A stretch of 16,035 bases of DNA, from the NCBI GenBank assembly GCA_029212425.1, contig JARGNC010000043.1, positions 1 to 16,035 on the forward strand, in the 5' to 3' direction. Made by a program: the position numbers and the translations under genes. Positions 8,201 through 13,993 of the stretch are shown in pieces (positions within the stretch are counted from its first letter, which is position 1; each line of letters begins with the position of its first letter). The notes under the pieces were generated by a model. The model saw only the letters and a list, made by a program, of their open reading frames with translations. It made no database searches and had not been told where the DNA came from. Source of the DNA: Phycisphaerales bacterium (lineage in GTDB: Bacteria > Planctomycetota > Phycisphaerae > Phycisphaerales > UBA1924).

Positions 8201-8682
8201 AAACGATCTCCGATGGTGTGCTGCTCGATATCGTTGGTGTTGTTTCCGCAGATCGTCGGTATGTCACCATGACCATCCAGACACAGCTCTCGGACAATGA
8301 CCTCGACAGTAATCCTCGTACCGTCACCCAGCAGGGTGCCGCGGGCGGCGGCGGCGGTACAGCAGGCGGCACAGGCAACGCCTCGACCTTTACAGGTACA
8401 ATCCAGCAACCAACAGTCACTTCGACAAATATCAATACCACCGTAACTGTTCCTGACCAAGGCACCATCATGCTCGGCGGTCAGCGTCTGGTCGATGAAA
8501 TTGAAGTCGAAACCGGCGTGCCTGTCCTCTCCAAAATCCCTGTTCTTTCACGATTCTTCTCGAACCGGATTGATGTGAAAGAAGAGCGAACACTCCTCGT
8601 GTTGCTCAAGCCAACAATCCTGATCCAGAACGAAGAAGAAGAGCGCCACTTCCCAGGTCTTCTCGATCAACTCGGCGGATAA
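5221..8682 (+). CDS. secretin (GspD/PilQ-type outer-membrane channel) with TPR/coiled-coil N-terminus
   Basis: This predicted outer-membrane secretin of 1153 aa is well above the usual 600-700. A Sec signal peptide probably ends at AHA (23-25), with no lipobox Cys. Residues about 35-560 are helical TPR-like repeats, with a charged coiled coil at about 425-480 rich in E/R/Q. An N0/STN-like domain follows at about 585-670, then a second N domain interrupted by Gly/Ser-rich linker (703-717). The secretin core begins about 786 (VQINVETRFMSVDQNFFEQIG). It includes an acidic DTDGDGVSD loop (857-865), a TLTAPRLTFTNGQRAFI strand and a Gly-rich loop (from about 1039). The late signature VPDQGTIMLGG (1077-1087) leads to GVPVLSKIPVLSRFF, which is diagnostic of the family. 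Upstream GGAG lies 10 nt before the ATG. No other type II secretion or pilus genes are nearby, so the partner machine is unknown. Confidence 0.92.
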   Translation: MSPSRQRFVTLLLATTGAAASFAHANVEPDISPSITASVNATDVLDRATHLVSEGQVIRARALVQALQDSPAGLSLGDELDTRVWKLLAEIERTIQRTDRHDIALQKAQQSLGADQLVEAERQTQIVFNSTKSTPDQIDRANAISGQIKLRRDQALPLIPATLNSAIDSFNQGDYARSKTVIQRIGQLGLELDAPTRRKLSIYRTRIADLEQTRGETFGAATPSMGMLAPESGASTEWLITNAEEMLSQPTEVTGDEPDVEIIEVEPTASYASDEPVEEVDLVETARKFQAQTLLANANIAFEERRLNDALTSYNDLLNNFSSYISQEERAQAAQRLNEVEISLGIQGGPSEGGLEDPIEERSIIMQRLTATYDNLTSQARAALASGDTSVASGLVAQARLEVQRARDVMPEATYEQYITDLDTMSSNIAQREEQLRQSRLEREAAEREQRTLELETQRLNQRDERVLASLERVRALQSELKYEEALEIVENILFLDPANPSGLLLKDIIEDTIVYRDFLGFQRDKNLSYAHESLDNQEAMILPDFLLDYPDDWPAISFRRGSTLEFADSESNRAVLTQLRETRMPVDFDDNSFEDVLAFIGTTANLDIDTDWESLADIGVDPDSPITLRLNNVTLEVLLDRVLAKASDPVLPASWAVQDGILTISSDDVLRQNTLLEIYDVRDLLFEVPDFDNAPQFNIQQSGGGGSGQSPFSGGGQNITLTTRGDRVTAISDLIQASVDPDGWADAGGDTSSLTELNGNFIITTTPRYHREVIGLLNKLRSQRAVQINVETRFMSVDQNFFEQIGFDIDMYFNANNTEYQRTNLIDPSLLPSDFFDPITGLLNDNVTGGGLQLVDTDGDGVSDAVQAINQAVWGPGNNGGAGLPNDQWSIIRAAQNSFGLTETLAGASSFAADILGANPALGVTARFLDDVQVDFLVEATQADQRSVTLTAPRLTFTNGQRAFITVSTTTTYVSDLTPITGSNSGAFDPVLQTISDGVLLDIVGVVSADRRYVTMTIQTQLSDNDLDSNPRTVTQQGAAGGGGGTAGGTGNASTFTGTIQQPTVTSTNINTTVTVPDQGTIMLGGQRLVDEIEVETGVPVLSKIPVLSRFFSNRIDVKEERTLLVLLKPTILIQNEEEERHFPGLLDQLGG

Positions 8683-8714
8683 TCCCTCCACTTGAATCTC
8701 AATACAAATCCATG

Positions 8715-8746
8715 AAACGGGACACAACAATGTGTCCCGTTTTTTT
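8715..8746 (+). terminator. intrinsic terminator of the secretin gene
   Basis: AAACGGGACACA and its perfect complement TGTGTCCCGTTT form a 12-bp stem around an ACAA loop, running into a seven-T tract (8740-8746). It starts 33 nt after the secretin stop codon and insulates the secretin from the STAS gene. Confidence 0.93.
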
Positions 8747-8804
8747 GCGCCCCCACCTTCACGATCATGTGCTTTGGACACGCGCCAATCGAGCCCCGAT
8801 GCTC

Positions 8805-8810
8805 TATACT
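8805..8810 (+). promoter_or_regulatory. possible -10 element for the STAS/kinase pair
   Basis: TATACT is five of six to the -10 consensus and lies 41 nt before the STAS start, downstream of the secretin terminator where a new promoter is needed. TTGGAC at 8774-8779 looks like a -35 element but is 25 nt away, too far for a standard pairing. Confidence 0.3.
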
Positions 8811-8851
8811 CAGATCGCCAAACCGGCAGCTCAATGTATGGGAGATGAACG

Positions 8852-9205
8852 ATGTCCGATTCAAGACTCAGGGTTTCAAAGATCGACGAGATTACGCAAG
8901 TCGAGTTTATCGATCGCAATATTCTTGATGAAGCAAACATCCAAGCAATCAGCGACGAGATCAGCGGCTTGATCGAAACCGAATCCACACCGCAAATCCT
9001 CATCAACTTTGCAAATGTTGACCACCTCTCATCCGCCGCACTCGGCGCGCTTATCACCATCAACAACAAGACCAAAGAAAAAGGCGGCACGCTCCGTCTC
9101 GCAAACATCGACCCACAAATCTATGAGGTCTTTGTCATCACGCGACTCAACAAACTCTTCAACATCCACGAAACACTCAACGAAGCGATGGAACAGTTCA
9201 ACTGA
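8852..9205 (+). CDS. STAS-domain anti-sigma-factor antagonist
   Basis: This 117-aa protein is a single STAS domain of the SpoIIAA/RsbV type. In such systems the antagonist, when unphosphorylated, binds a serine kinase/anti-sigma factor and releases the sigma factor or other target; the kinase inactivates it by phosphorylating one Ser. The region FANVDHLSSAALGAL (53-67) aligns with the family's DSSGLG phosphosite loop. It keeps Ser60/Ser61 but replaces the usual Asp-Ser-Ser-Gly with Leu-Ser-Ser-Ala-Ala, so the phosphoacceptor is probably Ser61. The domain end, GGTLRLANIDPQIYEVFVITRLNKLF in outline, is typical. A good GGGAG lies 8 nt before the ATG. The next gene, 63 nt downstream, encodes the expected partner kinase. 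No PP2C phosphatase is visible nearby. Confidence 0.88.
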   Translation: MSDSRLRVSKIDEITQVEFIDRNILDEANIQAISDEISGLIETESTPQILINFANVDHLSSAALGALITINNKTKEKGGTLRLANIDPQIYEVFVITRLNKLFNIHETLNEAMEQFN

Positions 9206-9268
9206 TCCAACCCAAGCGTCTGACTTCGATTCCAAAATCAACAGAGAACAAGCAGCATCCCAAAGACC

Positions 9269-9697
9269 ATGGGCGACACAAACGCAAGCATCCCGAACTC
9301 CGACAAGGTCGAACTCCTCAACGACCGCGCCGCGATCACTGAGTTGATCGAACATATCCTCGCACTCGCGGCGGATGCGGGTTTGAAAGATGCTGCAATC
9401 TTCGCGATTCGACTCGCGATCGAAGAAGCGATCACCAATGCGTTCGTCCACGGCCACGAGAATCTCAGCAGTGATCTGCCGATCGTCGTTGAGTACCAGA
9501 TCACCAAAGGTGAAATCCAGATCACAGTCGAAGACCAAGGGCCCGGCTTCGTACCTGAAAAACTACCCGATCCAACCCTGATTGAAAACCTCTCCAAACC
9601 ATTCGGACGAGGTGTCATGCTCATGAAAGCGTACATGACCGAGGTCCTCTACAACTCCCAAGGCAACCGCGTCACGATGCGGTACCTTGCTTCGTAG
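9269..9697 (+). CDS. RsbW/SpoIIAB-type serine kinase (anti-sigma factor), GHKL ATPase
   Basis: This 142-aa protein is a single HATPase domain of the GHKL fold. The N box reads EEAITNAFVHG (52-62, with Glu53 and Asn57), the G1 box DQGPGF (89-94), and the G2-type turn GRG (113-115) is followed by VMLMKAYMTEV. These are the ATP-binding elements of RsbW-like kinases, which phosphorylate a STAS antagonist and can sequester a sigma factor. The STAS gene immediately upstream is the natural substrate by context. No membrane segment or extra domain is present. The ATG at 9269 has only a weak ribosome-binding site (purines in AAAG 3-6 nt upstream), so expression may rely partly on reinitiation. The actual target (sigma factor or other output) is not evident. 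Confidence 0.88.
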   Translation: MGDTNASIPNSDKVELLNDRAAITELIEHILALAADAGLKDAAIFAIRLAIEEAITNAFVHGHENLSSDLPIVVEYQITKGEIQITVEDQGPGFVPEKLPDPTLIENLSKPFGRGVMLMKAYMTEVLYNSQGNRVTMRYLAS

Positions 9698-9782
9698 CTC
9701 ATCTCGCAGCGATATCCACCTACCCCTGCGAATCAGAAGACTCTCACCATCCGTATTTCCGATCCCTGCAATGAAAAATCCA

Positions 9783-9811
9783 TTGCTCCATACACCGACC
9801 AAGACTACAAT
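9783..9811 (+). promoter_or_regulatory. sigma-70-type promoter of the isc genes
   Basis: TTGCTC (9783-9788) and TACAAT (9806-9811) are separated by exactly 17 nt. The -10 matches at five of six positions and the -35 at three. The predicted start near 9818 gives a 75-nt leader before iscS. It lies in the 195-nt gap after the kinase gene. Confidence 0.5.
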
Positions 9812-9820
9812 CTCAGTGAA

Positions 9821-9833
9821 TAGAATGATTCTA
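9821..9833 (+). promoter_or_regulatory. operator-like palindrome next to the isc promoter
   Basis: TAGAATGATTCTA is a perfect 6-1-6 inverted repeat a few bases downstream of the predicted transcription start. Its layout and sequence resemble the 7-1-7 boxes of the Fur/PerR family (PerR core TATAATNATTATA). The identity of any binding protein is a guess. Confidence 0.4.
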
Positions 9834-9839
9834 AGACTC

Positions 9840-9855
9840 AGGACCTCAAGGTCCT
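9840..9855 (+). promoter_or_regulatory. second palindrome in the iscS leader
   Basis: AGGACCT-CA-AGGTCCT is a perfect 7-bp inverted repeat with a 2-nt spacer. The spacer is too short for a good RNA hairpin unless the stem frays, so a protein-binding DNA site is as likely. A further short inverted repeat, CGCCC-C-GGGCG, follows at 9861-9871. Confidence 0.4.
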
Positions 9856-9892
9856 TATTTCGCCCCGGGCGTAATACAATGAGGATAAACAA

Positions 9893-11131
9893 ATGAGTGT
9901 GACACTCCCTATGTACCTTGACCATGCCGCGACGACCCCATGTGATCCTCGCGTGGTTGAAGCAATGATGCCTTACTTCACAGAAACCTTTGGCAACCCT
10001 GGTTCTCGCAACCACAGCTACGGCTGGGCCGCAGAAAAAGGTGTTTCGACTGCACGCCAACAAATTGCTGATCTCATCGGCGCGGATTCCAAAGAGATCA
10101 TCTTCACCTCAGGATCAACCGAGTCCAACAACCTCGCGATCAAGGGCGCTGCGAACATGTACGCGAAGAAGCCTGCCGGGGAAACAGGTCGCGGTCACAT
10201 CATCACCGCGATTCACGAACACAAAGCCGTGCTCGATCCTTGTAAGCGTCTCGAAAAGGATGGCTTCGATGTCACCTACCTCGCCCCAGGACCAGACGGC
10301 TTGATCACACGCGCGATGATCGAAGACGCACTCCGCGAGGACACCATCCTCGTCACCATCATGTGGGCAAACAACGAACTGGGAACCATCAACGAGATCC
10401 CAGAGATCGGCGAACTCTGCCACAGCAAAAATGTGGTCTTCCACACAGATGCAACCCAATGGGTCGGCAAAATGCCAACCAATGTCAAGACCGACAACAT
10501 CGACCTGCTCTCACTCTCTGGTCACAAAATGTACGGCCCCAAAGGTGTCGGCGCTCTCTATGTCCGCCGTCGTAAGCCACGCATCCGCTTGACCGCACTC
10601 CAAGAAGGCGGCGGTCAAGAACGCGGATTCCGCTCAGGAACCCTCAATGTCACCGGCATCGTCGGACTCGGCAAAGCGTGTGAACTCTGCGCACAAACAA
10701 TGGACGACGAACGCGAACGCCTCCTCGTCCTCCGCAACGAACTCGAATCCAAGATCGAGAACGCACTCGATGTTGTCCAGGTCAACGGTGCTCGTGACCG
10801 TCGCCTCACCCACATCACCAATATCTCATTCGGCTTCGTCGAAGGAGAATCCCTGATGATGGCGATCAAGGAAATCGCGGTCAGCTCCGGTTCCGCGTGC
10901 ACCAGCGCATCGCTTGAACCAAGCTATGTCCTCAAAGCACTGGGTGTCGGCGACGACCTCGCACACTCATCGCTCCGCATCTCGATGGGGCGCTGGACCA
11001 CCAAAGAGCAGATCGACTACGCGGCAGACAAAATCATCGAAGCGGTCAAGAAGCTCCGCGATCTCTCGCCGCTCTACGACATGCACAACGAGGGGATCGA
11101 CATCTCCAAGATCGAATGGGCAGCACACTGA
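9893..11131 (+). CDS. iscS: cysteine desulfurase IscS
   Basis: This PLP enzyme takes sulfur from cysteine as a protein persulfide and hands it to the IscU scaffold and other acceptors. The protein has 412 aa (E. coli IscS 404). It opens with YLDHAATTP, which is typical. His110 lies in AIHEHKAVLD, PLP-binding Lys212 in LSGHKMYGPKG, and catalytic Cys336 in SSGSACTSASLEPSYVLKALG, on the longer loop of IscS-type enzymes. The C-terminus ends IEWAAH, close to the IEWAHH end of E. coli IscS, whose tail contacts IscU; this argues for IscS rather than NifS or SufS. GAGG lies 8 nt before the ATG. It is the first gene of iscS-iscU-iscA. No IscR gene precedes it, so control is probably through the palindromes at 9821-9871. 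Confidence 0.96.
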   Translation: MSVTLPMYLDHAATTPCDPRVVEAMMPYFTETFGNPGSRNHSYGWAAEKGVSTARQQIADLIGADSKEIIFTSGSTESNNLAIKGAANMYAKKPAGETGRGHIITAIHEHKAVLDPCKRLEKDGFDVTYLAPGPDGLITRAMIEDALREDTILVTIMWANNELGTINEIPEIGELCHSKNVVFHTDATQWVGKMPTNVKTDNIDLLSLSGHKMYGPKGVGALYVRRRKPRIRLTALQEGGGQERGFRSGTLNVTGIVGLGKACELCAQTMDDERERLLVLRNELESKIENALDVVQVNGARDRRLTHITNISFGFVEGESLMMAIKEIAVSSGSACTSASLEPSYVLKALGVGDDLAHSSLRISMGRWTTKEQIDYAADKIIEAVKKLRDLSPLYDMHNEGIDISKIEWAAH

Positions 11132-11135
11132 TTGA

Positions 11136-11157
11136 GTCAGCCCCCTCCGGAGCTGAC
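11136..11157 (+). other. intercistronic hairpin after iscS
   Basis: GTCAGC pairs with GCTGAC across a 10-nt loop (CCCCTCCGGA), five bases after the iscS stop. There is no U-tract, so it looks like an mRNA processing or stability element rather than a terminator. It is the first of three inverted repeats in the 91-nt iscS-iscU gap. Confidence 0.45.
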
Positions 11158-11205
11158 GATTGAAATAAAACAACCCAACCAAGGGTTCACCAGATAGAAC
11201 ACAAC

Positions 11206-11218
11206 CACCTGAGAGGTG
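11206..11218 (+). promoter_or_regulatory. hairpin enclosing the iscU ribosome-binding site
   Basis: CACCT-GAG-AGGTG forms a 5-bp stem with a 3-nt loop. Its 3' arm contains the AGG of the GAGAGG Shine-Dalgarno sequence, 4-8 nt before the iscU ATG at 11223. A second small stem, AACCC/GGGTT, lies at 11172-11187. The fold could limit iscU translation, but five pairs is modest. Confidence 0.4.
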
Positions 11219-11222
11219 CACA

Positions 11223-11624
11223 ATGGCATACGGCGAAAAAGTAATCGACCACTACGAAAACCCACGCAATGTTGGGACCTTCGGGACCCAAAAAGAAATC
11301 AAAGAGTCCGCAGAGATCGGGGTAGGGCTCGTCGGCGCTCCAGAGTGCGGCGATGTCATGCAGCTCCAGATCAAAGTCAACGACTCCACCGGAGTCATCG
11401 AGGACGCGAAGTTCAAATGCTTCGGTTGTGGTTCTGCAATCGCAAGCTCATCGCTCGCGACCGAATGGCTCAAAGGCAAGTCGCTCGACGAAGGACTCGA
11501 AATCAAAAACACCGAGATCGTCGAAGAGCTCAGCCTCCCACCAGTAAAGATCCACTGCTCTGTTCTCGCAGAAGACGCGATCAAAGCAGCTATTTCGGAC
11601 TACAAAGCCAAGCACAACAACTGA
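11223..11624 (+). CDS. iscU: Fe-S cluster scaffold IscU
   Basis: This scaffold protein receives sulfur from IscS plus iron and builds [2Fe-2S] clusters. The 133-aa length is close to E. coli IscU (128). The cluster ligands are all present: Cys42 and Asp44 in APECGD, Cys69 in CFGCGSAIASSS, and His111-Cys112 in KIHCSVLAEDA. An extra Cys66 sits three residues before Cys69, where E. coli has Thr. The LPPVK motif (105-109), the contact for the HscA chaperone in enterobacteria, is intact, although no hscA, hscB or fdx gene is in this cluster. The ATG at 11223 has a strong GAGAGG site. Position between iscS and the A-type carrier fits one assembly operon. Confidence 0.96.
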   Translation: MAYGEKVIDHYENPRNVGTFGTQKEIKESAEIGVGLVGAPECGDVMQLQIKVNDSTGVIEDAKFKCFGCGSAIASSSLATEWLKGKSLDEGLEIKNTEIVEELSLPPVKIHCSVLAEDAIKAAISDYKAKHNN

Positions 11625-11716
11625 TCCGCGTTCAAGTACAACGAACCGGACGCCGATAGAATTCGTAGATACCACTGGAGACGATTGCTCGTCACAGTCA
11701 AGAAACTGAGGTCACC

Positions 11717-12076
11717 ATGTCCACTGAATCCCCAACCGCACAAGACTCGGTCATCATCTCTGAACTCGCCGCGAACGAAATCCGTGGCATCATCGAGAAG
11801 CAAGAGCTCGACCCAGAGAAGGTCCGTCTCCGCGTCGGTGTCAAAGGCGGCGGCTGCTCAGGTTTCAGCTACCTCCTAGACCTCACGGAGACTCAGAAGG
11901 ACTCAGACGAAGTGTTTGAACAACACGGGATCAAGGTCATTGTGGACCCAAAGAGTCTCCTCTACCTGAGCGGCGTCACAGTCGACTTCAAGGATGAGAT
12001 CATGGGTAGAGGGTTCGTATTCAACAACCCCAACGCGACCAGCAGTTGCGGCTGTGGATCGAGCTTCTCCGCATAA
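11717..12076 (+). CDS. A-type Fe-S carrier (IscA/ErpA/HesB family)
   Basis: This 119-aa protein belongs to the HesB/IscA family, which carries or transfers Fe-S clusters from the scaffold to target enzymes. The three conserved cysteines are present: Cys47 in GGGCSGFSY, and Cys111 and Cys113 in SSCGCGSSF. The NPNATSSCGCG ending is closer to ErpA/IscA than to SufA, but symbols within this family cannot be told apart safely here. GAGG lies 5 nt before the ATG. It is the third gene of the isc cluster, 92 nt after iscU; a 5-bp hairpin (GACGA/TCGTC, 11680-11693) lies in that gap. The unrelated ACT-domain gene follows 151 nt later and has its own promoter-like sequence. Confidence 0.94.
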   Translation: MSTESPTAQDSVIISELAANEIRGIIEKQELDPEKVRLRVGVKGGGCSGFSYLLDLTETQKDSDEVFEQHGIKVIVDPKSLLYLSGVTVDFKDEIMGRGFVFNNPNATSSCGCGSSFSA

Positions 12077-12157
12077 GCTCGCTCAGCGAATATCGCCCGG
12101 TTATCCTAGTAATTCACATCGAAACACCATTTCTTGGTCTACTTTCGATCTCAAGGG

Positions 12158-12186
12158 TTGCGAAAGCATTGTTTGTATGGTTCAAT
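12158..12186 (+). promoter_or_regulatory. possible promoter of the tandem-ACT gene
   Basis: TTGCGA (12158-12163) and TTCAAT (12181-12186) are separated by 17 nt, each matching consensus at four of six positions, and a TGG before the -10 hexamer gives an extended -10. The predicted start lies about 35 nt before the ACT gene ATG. Confidence 0.35.
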
Positions 12187-12227
12187 CTATCTTTCAACGA
12201 TGCGACTAAGCCGGAGATCAGAACGAC

Positions 12228-12704
12228 ATGAGCGAAGCAGGATGCCCACTCGACACGACTTCGTGTTTCTCTCCGCCGACGATGGTCCAGTTCAGCGTTT
12301 TTTTACCCAACAAAGTCGGAAAGATGCTCGACCTCGTCGAGAACTTCGATGAAGCATCTCAGTGCCAGATCTGTGCGATTTCCGTCCATGAAGCGTCCGA
12401 TCATGCGGTTGTCCGATTGATCACCAACCACGCGCATGTCGCAAGACGGATGCTCAAAGAAGACGGACTCGCGTTTGCAGAGCACGAGGTCCTTGTCGTT
12501 GAACTCTCCGAAGGTCACACCCTCTCAAAGCTCTGCCTATACCTCCTCGGCGTCGAGATGAACATCGCGTTCGCGTACGCATTGATGCTCGATACGGGCG
12601 GAGCCCCCACCATCGCGATCGCTGTGGACGACCAGACCCTCGCTGGTCAGATCCTGAGGAACAAGGGTTTCCGCCTCATCGGCGAAGCGGATCTGCCCAA
12701 ATAA
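12228..12704 (+). CDS. tandem ACT-domain protein
   Basis: This 158-aa protein appears to be two ACT domains, the small ligand-binding folds that usually sense amino acids. ACT-1 spans about residues 19-93 (VQFSVFLPNKVGKMLDLVENF, then helices and strands). ACT-2 runs about 95-152 and contains the characteristic GVEMNIAFAYALM turn-helix and a GGAPTIAIAV strand. There is no enzyme domain attached, so a regulatory or ligand-sensing role is the best guess; the ligand is unknown. Residues 1-18 (with Cys6 and Cys13) are not part of either domain. The ATG at 12228 has GGAG 11 nt upstream; an internal ATG at 12282 lacks a ribosome-binding site. The gene lies downstream of the Fe-S genes but probably has its own promoter, so a functional link is only suggested by position. 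Confidence 0.78.
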   Translation: MSEAGCPLDTTSCFSPPTMVQFSVFLPNKVGKMLDLVENFDEASQCQICAISVHEASDHAVVRLITNHAHVARRMLKEDGLAFAEHEVLVVELSEGHTLSKLCLYLLGVEMNIAFAYALMLDTGGAPTIAIAVDDQTLAGQILRNKGFRLIGEADLPK

Positions 12705-12759
12705 CAGCCAATTTCATCCCCAATCAATATCTATGGAAGCAACCGACCGATCCAAGAGT

Positions 12760-12768
12760 TGGTACAAT
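12760..12768 (+). promoter_or_regulatory. extended -10 promoter element upstream of the TlpA-type gene
   Basis: TGGTACAAT is an extended -10 (TGn plus TACAAT, five of six). It lies 82 nt before the ATG of the thioredoxin-like gene and carries the same TACAAT core as the iscS promoter. No convincing -35 is present, as expected for some extended -10 promoters. Confidence 0.4.
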
Positions 12769-12850
12769 CTGTAGATAACCCCACCAACAAGACTCAGATC
12801 CTCTCCAACCGGCGTCGGCATGGAACTACGGGATCGCAATCGGAGTTTCC

Positions 12851-13897
12851 ATGAAATACACCACCACCATGATCGCCGCATTGAGCGGCTTTGCAGTCCT
12901 CGCAGGAGTCCCATCGTCAGCAGTCGCGTTCAATGCTCCAGAGGGCAAAGCTGTTGAGAAAGAAACCCTCGAAGACCTCATCCCAGATCTGAAAAAACCA
13001 GAACTCTGGATTGGATCGTCAGCACCAGAGCTGAGCATCGCAAAGTTTGTCAAAGGCGACTCGGTCGATTCCTTCGAAGAAGGCCAGGTCTATGTTGTGG
13101 AGTTCTGGGCAACCTGGTGCGGACCGTGCATCGCAGCATTCCCACACCTGACTGAGATCCAAGCAGACTACGGCGAAGATGTCCGCTTCATCGGTGTCAA
13201 TGTCTGGGAGCGAGAAAAAGGCCAAGAACGCATGGAGATGGTCGAGAAGTTCGTTGCAAAGCAAGGCGATCGGATGGGCTACACAGTTGCTGTCGAAGAT
13301 GGTAGCTCAATGGCAGACAACTGGATGACCGCCGCAGGTCAAGGCGGGATTCCCGCAGCGTTCATTGTTGATGGCAACTCAAAGATCGCATGGATCGGAC
13401 ACCCGATGCAAATCGACGAACCACTCGAAGCGGTCGTCGCTGGAGAGTTTGACAGCGAAACTGCAGGCAAAGAAGCTTGGAACAACCAAGTCCTCATGGC
13501 AGGATTCCAAACCATGGCCTCGTCACTGCAAAAAGGTGAGAACATCGAGACCGCACGCAAGATCGGGAACATCCTGATCAACGATCACTTCGCCGACGAT
13601 TCAGGCGGACTCAACGCCGTCGCATGGATGCTTCTCAACTCACCAGCCGAAGAAATCGGTATGAAGGATTACCAGACAGCACTCGCCGCAGCCGCGATGG
13701 CATGCACCAAGAGTGAATGGGAAGACTGGGGAATCATCGACACCTACGCACTCGCGATGCACAAAACAGGCGACACCGTCTCGGCAATCAAATGGCAAAA
13801 GAAAGCGATCGAGCTTGCCAAGGTCGATGACGAGAAAGGCGGCACAAACGCAGTCGCCGAACTCGAAGAACGGCTCGCTGAATACGAAGAAAACTAA
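12851..13897 (+). CDS. exported TlpA/ResA-like thioredoxin-fold protein with helical C-terminal domain
   Basis: This 348-aa protein has a signal peptide (cleavage likely after AVA, 24-26), then a thioredoxin fold at about 53-200. The active site WCGPC (89-93) lies after VYVVEFWAT, and the cis-Pro is Pro168 in GGIPAAFIVD. Residues about 205-348 are Ala/Glu/Lys-rich helices with a TPR-like look, including ALAMHKTGDTVSAIKWQKKA. TlpA-type proteins reduce or isomerise disulfides outside the cytoplasm, for instance in cytochrome c maturation, but the client here is unknown. The double Cys active site is intact, so it should be redox-active. GGAG lies 5 nt before the ATG. It converges on the thioredoxin reductase gene, though a cytoplasmic reductase would not reach it directly. 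Confidence 0.87.
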   Translation: MKYTTTMIAALSGFAVLAGVPSSAVAFNAPEGKAVEKETLEDLIPDLKKPELWIGSSAPELSIAKFVKGDSVDSFEEGQVYVVEFWATWCGPCIAAFPHLTEIQADYGEDVRFIGVNVWEREKGQERMEMVEKFVAKQGDRMGYTVAVEDGSSMADNWMTAAGQGGIPAAFIVDGNSKIAWIGHPMQIDEPLEAVVAGEFDSETAGKEAWNNQVLMAGFQTMASSLQKGENIETARKIGNILINDHFADDSGGLNAVAWMLLNSPAEEIGMKDYQTALAAAAMACTKSEWEDWGIIDTYALAMHKTGDTVSAIKWQKKAIELAKVDDEKGGTNAVAELEERLAEYEEN

Positions 13898-13920
13898 TCC
13901 GATCAATCAAATAGAACCAT

Positions 13921-13957
13921 AAAAAAGAGGGCGCCCAAACGGGTGCCCTCCTTCTTT
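13921..13957. terminator. bidirectional terminator between the TlpA-type gene and trxB
   Basis: GAGGGCGCCC (13927-13936) and GGGTGCCCTC (13941-13950) form a 10-bp stem with one G-T wobble around AAAC. Six As flank it on the left, giving a perfect U6 tract for minus-strand transcripts; on the right CTTCTTT serves the plus strand less well. It separates two convergent genes. Confidence 0.85.
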
Positions 13958-13993
13958 ATACTGATTTGGCATTGTACAGGTTTGGTCAATCGA

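Noticed and set aside
8548..9108. 186-codon minus-strand ORF spanning the secretin end, the terminator and the STAS gene
   Set aside because: It runs across an intrinsic terminator and antisense to two well-supported genes, so it is a shadow frame.
9875..9880. TACAAT immediately before the iscS ribosome-binding site as a -10 element
   Set aside because: It would start the transcript inside or after the Shine-Dalgarno sequence; the upstream TTGCTC-17-TACAAT pair is better placed.
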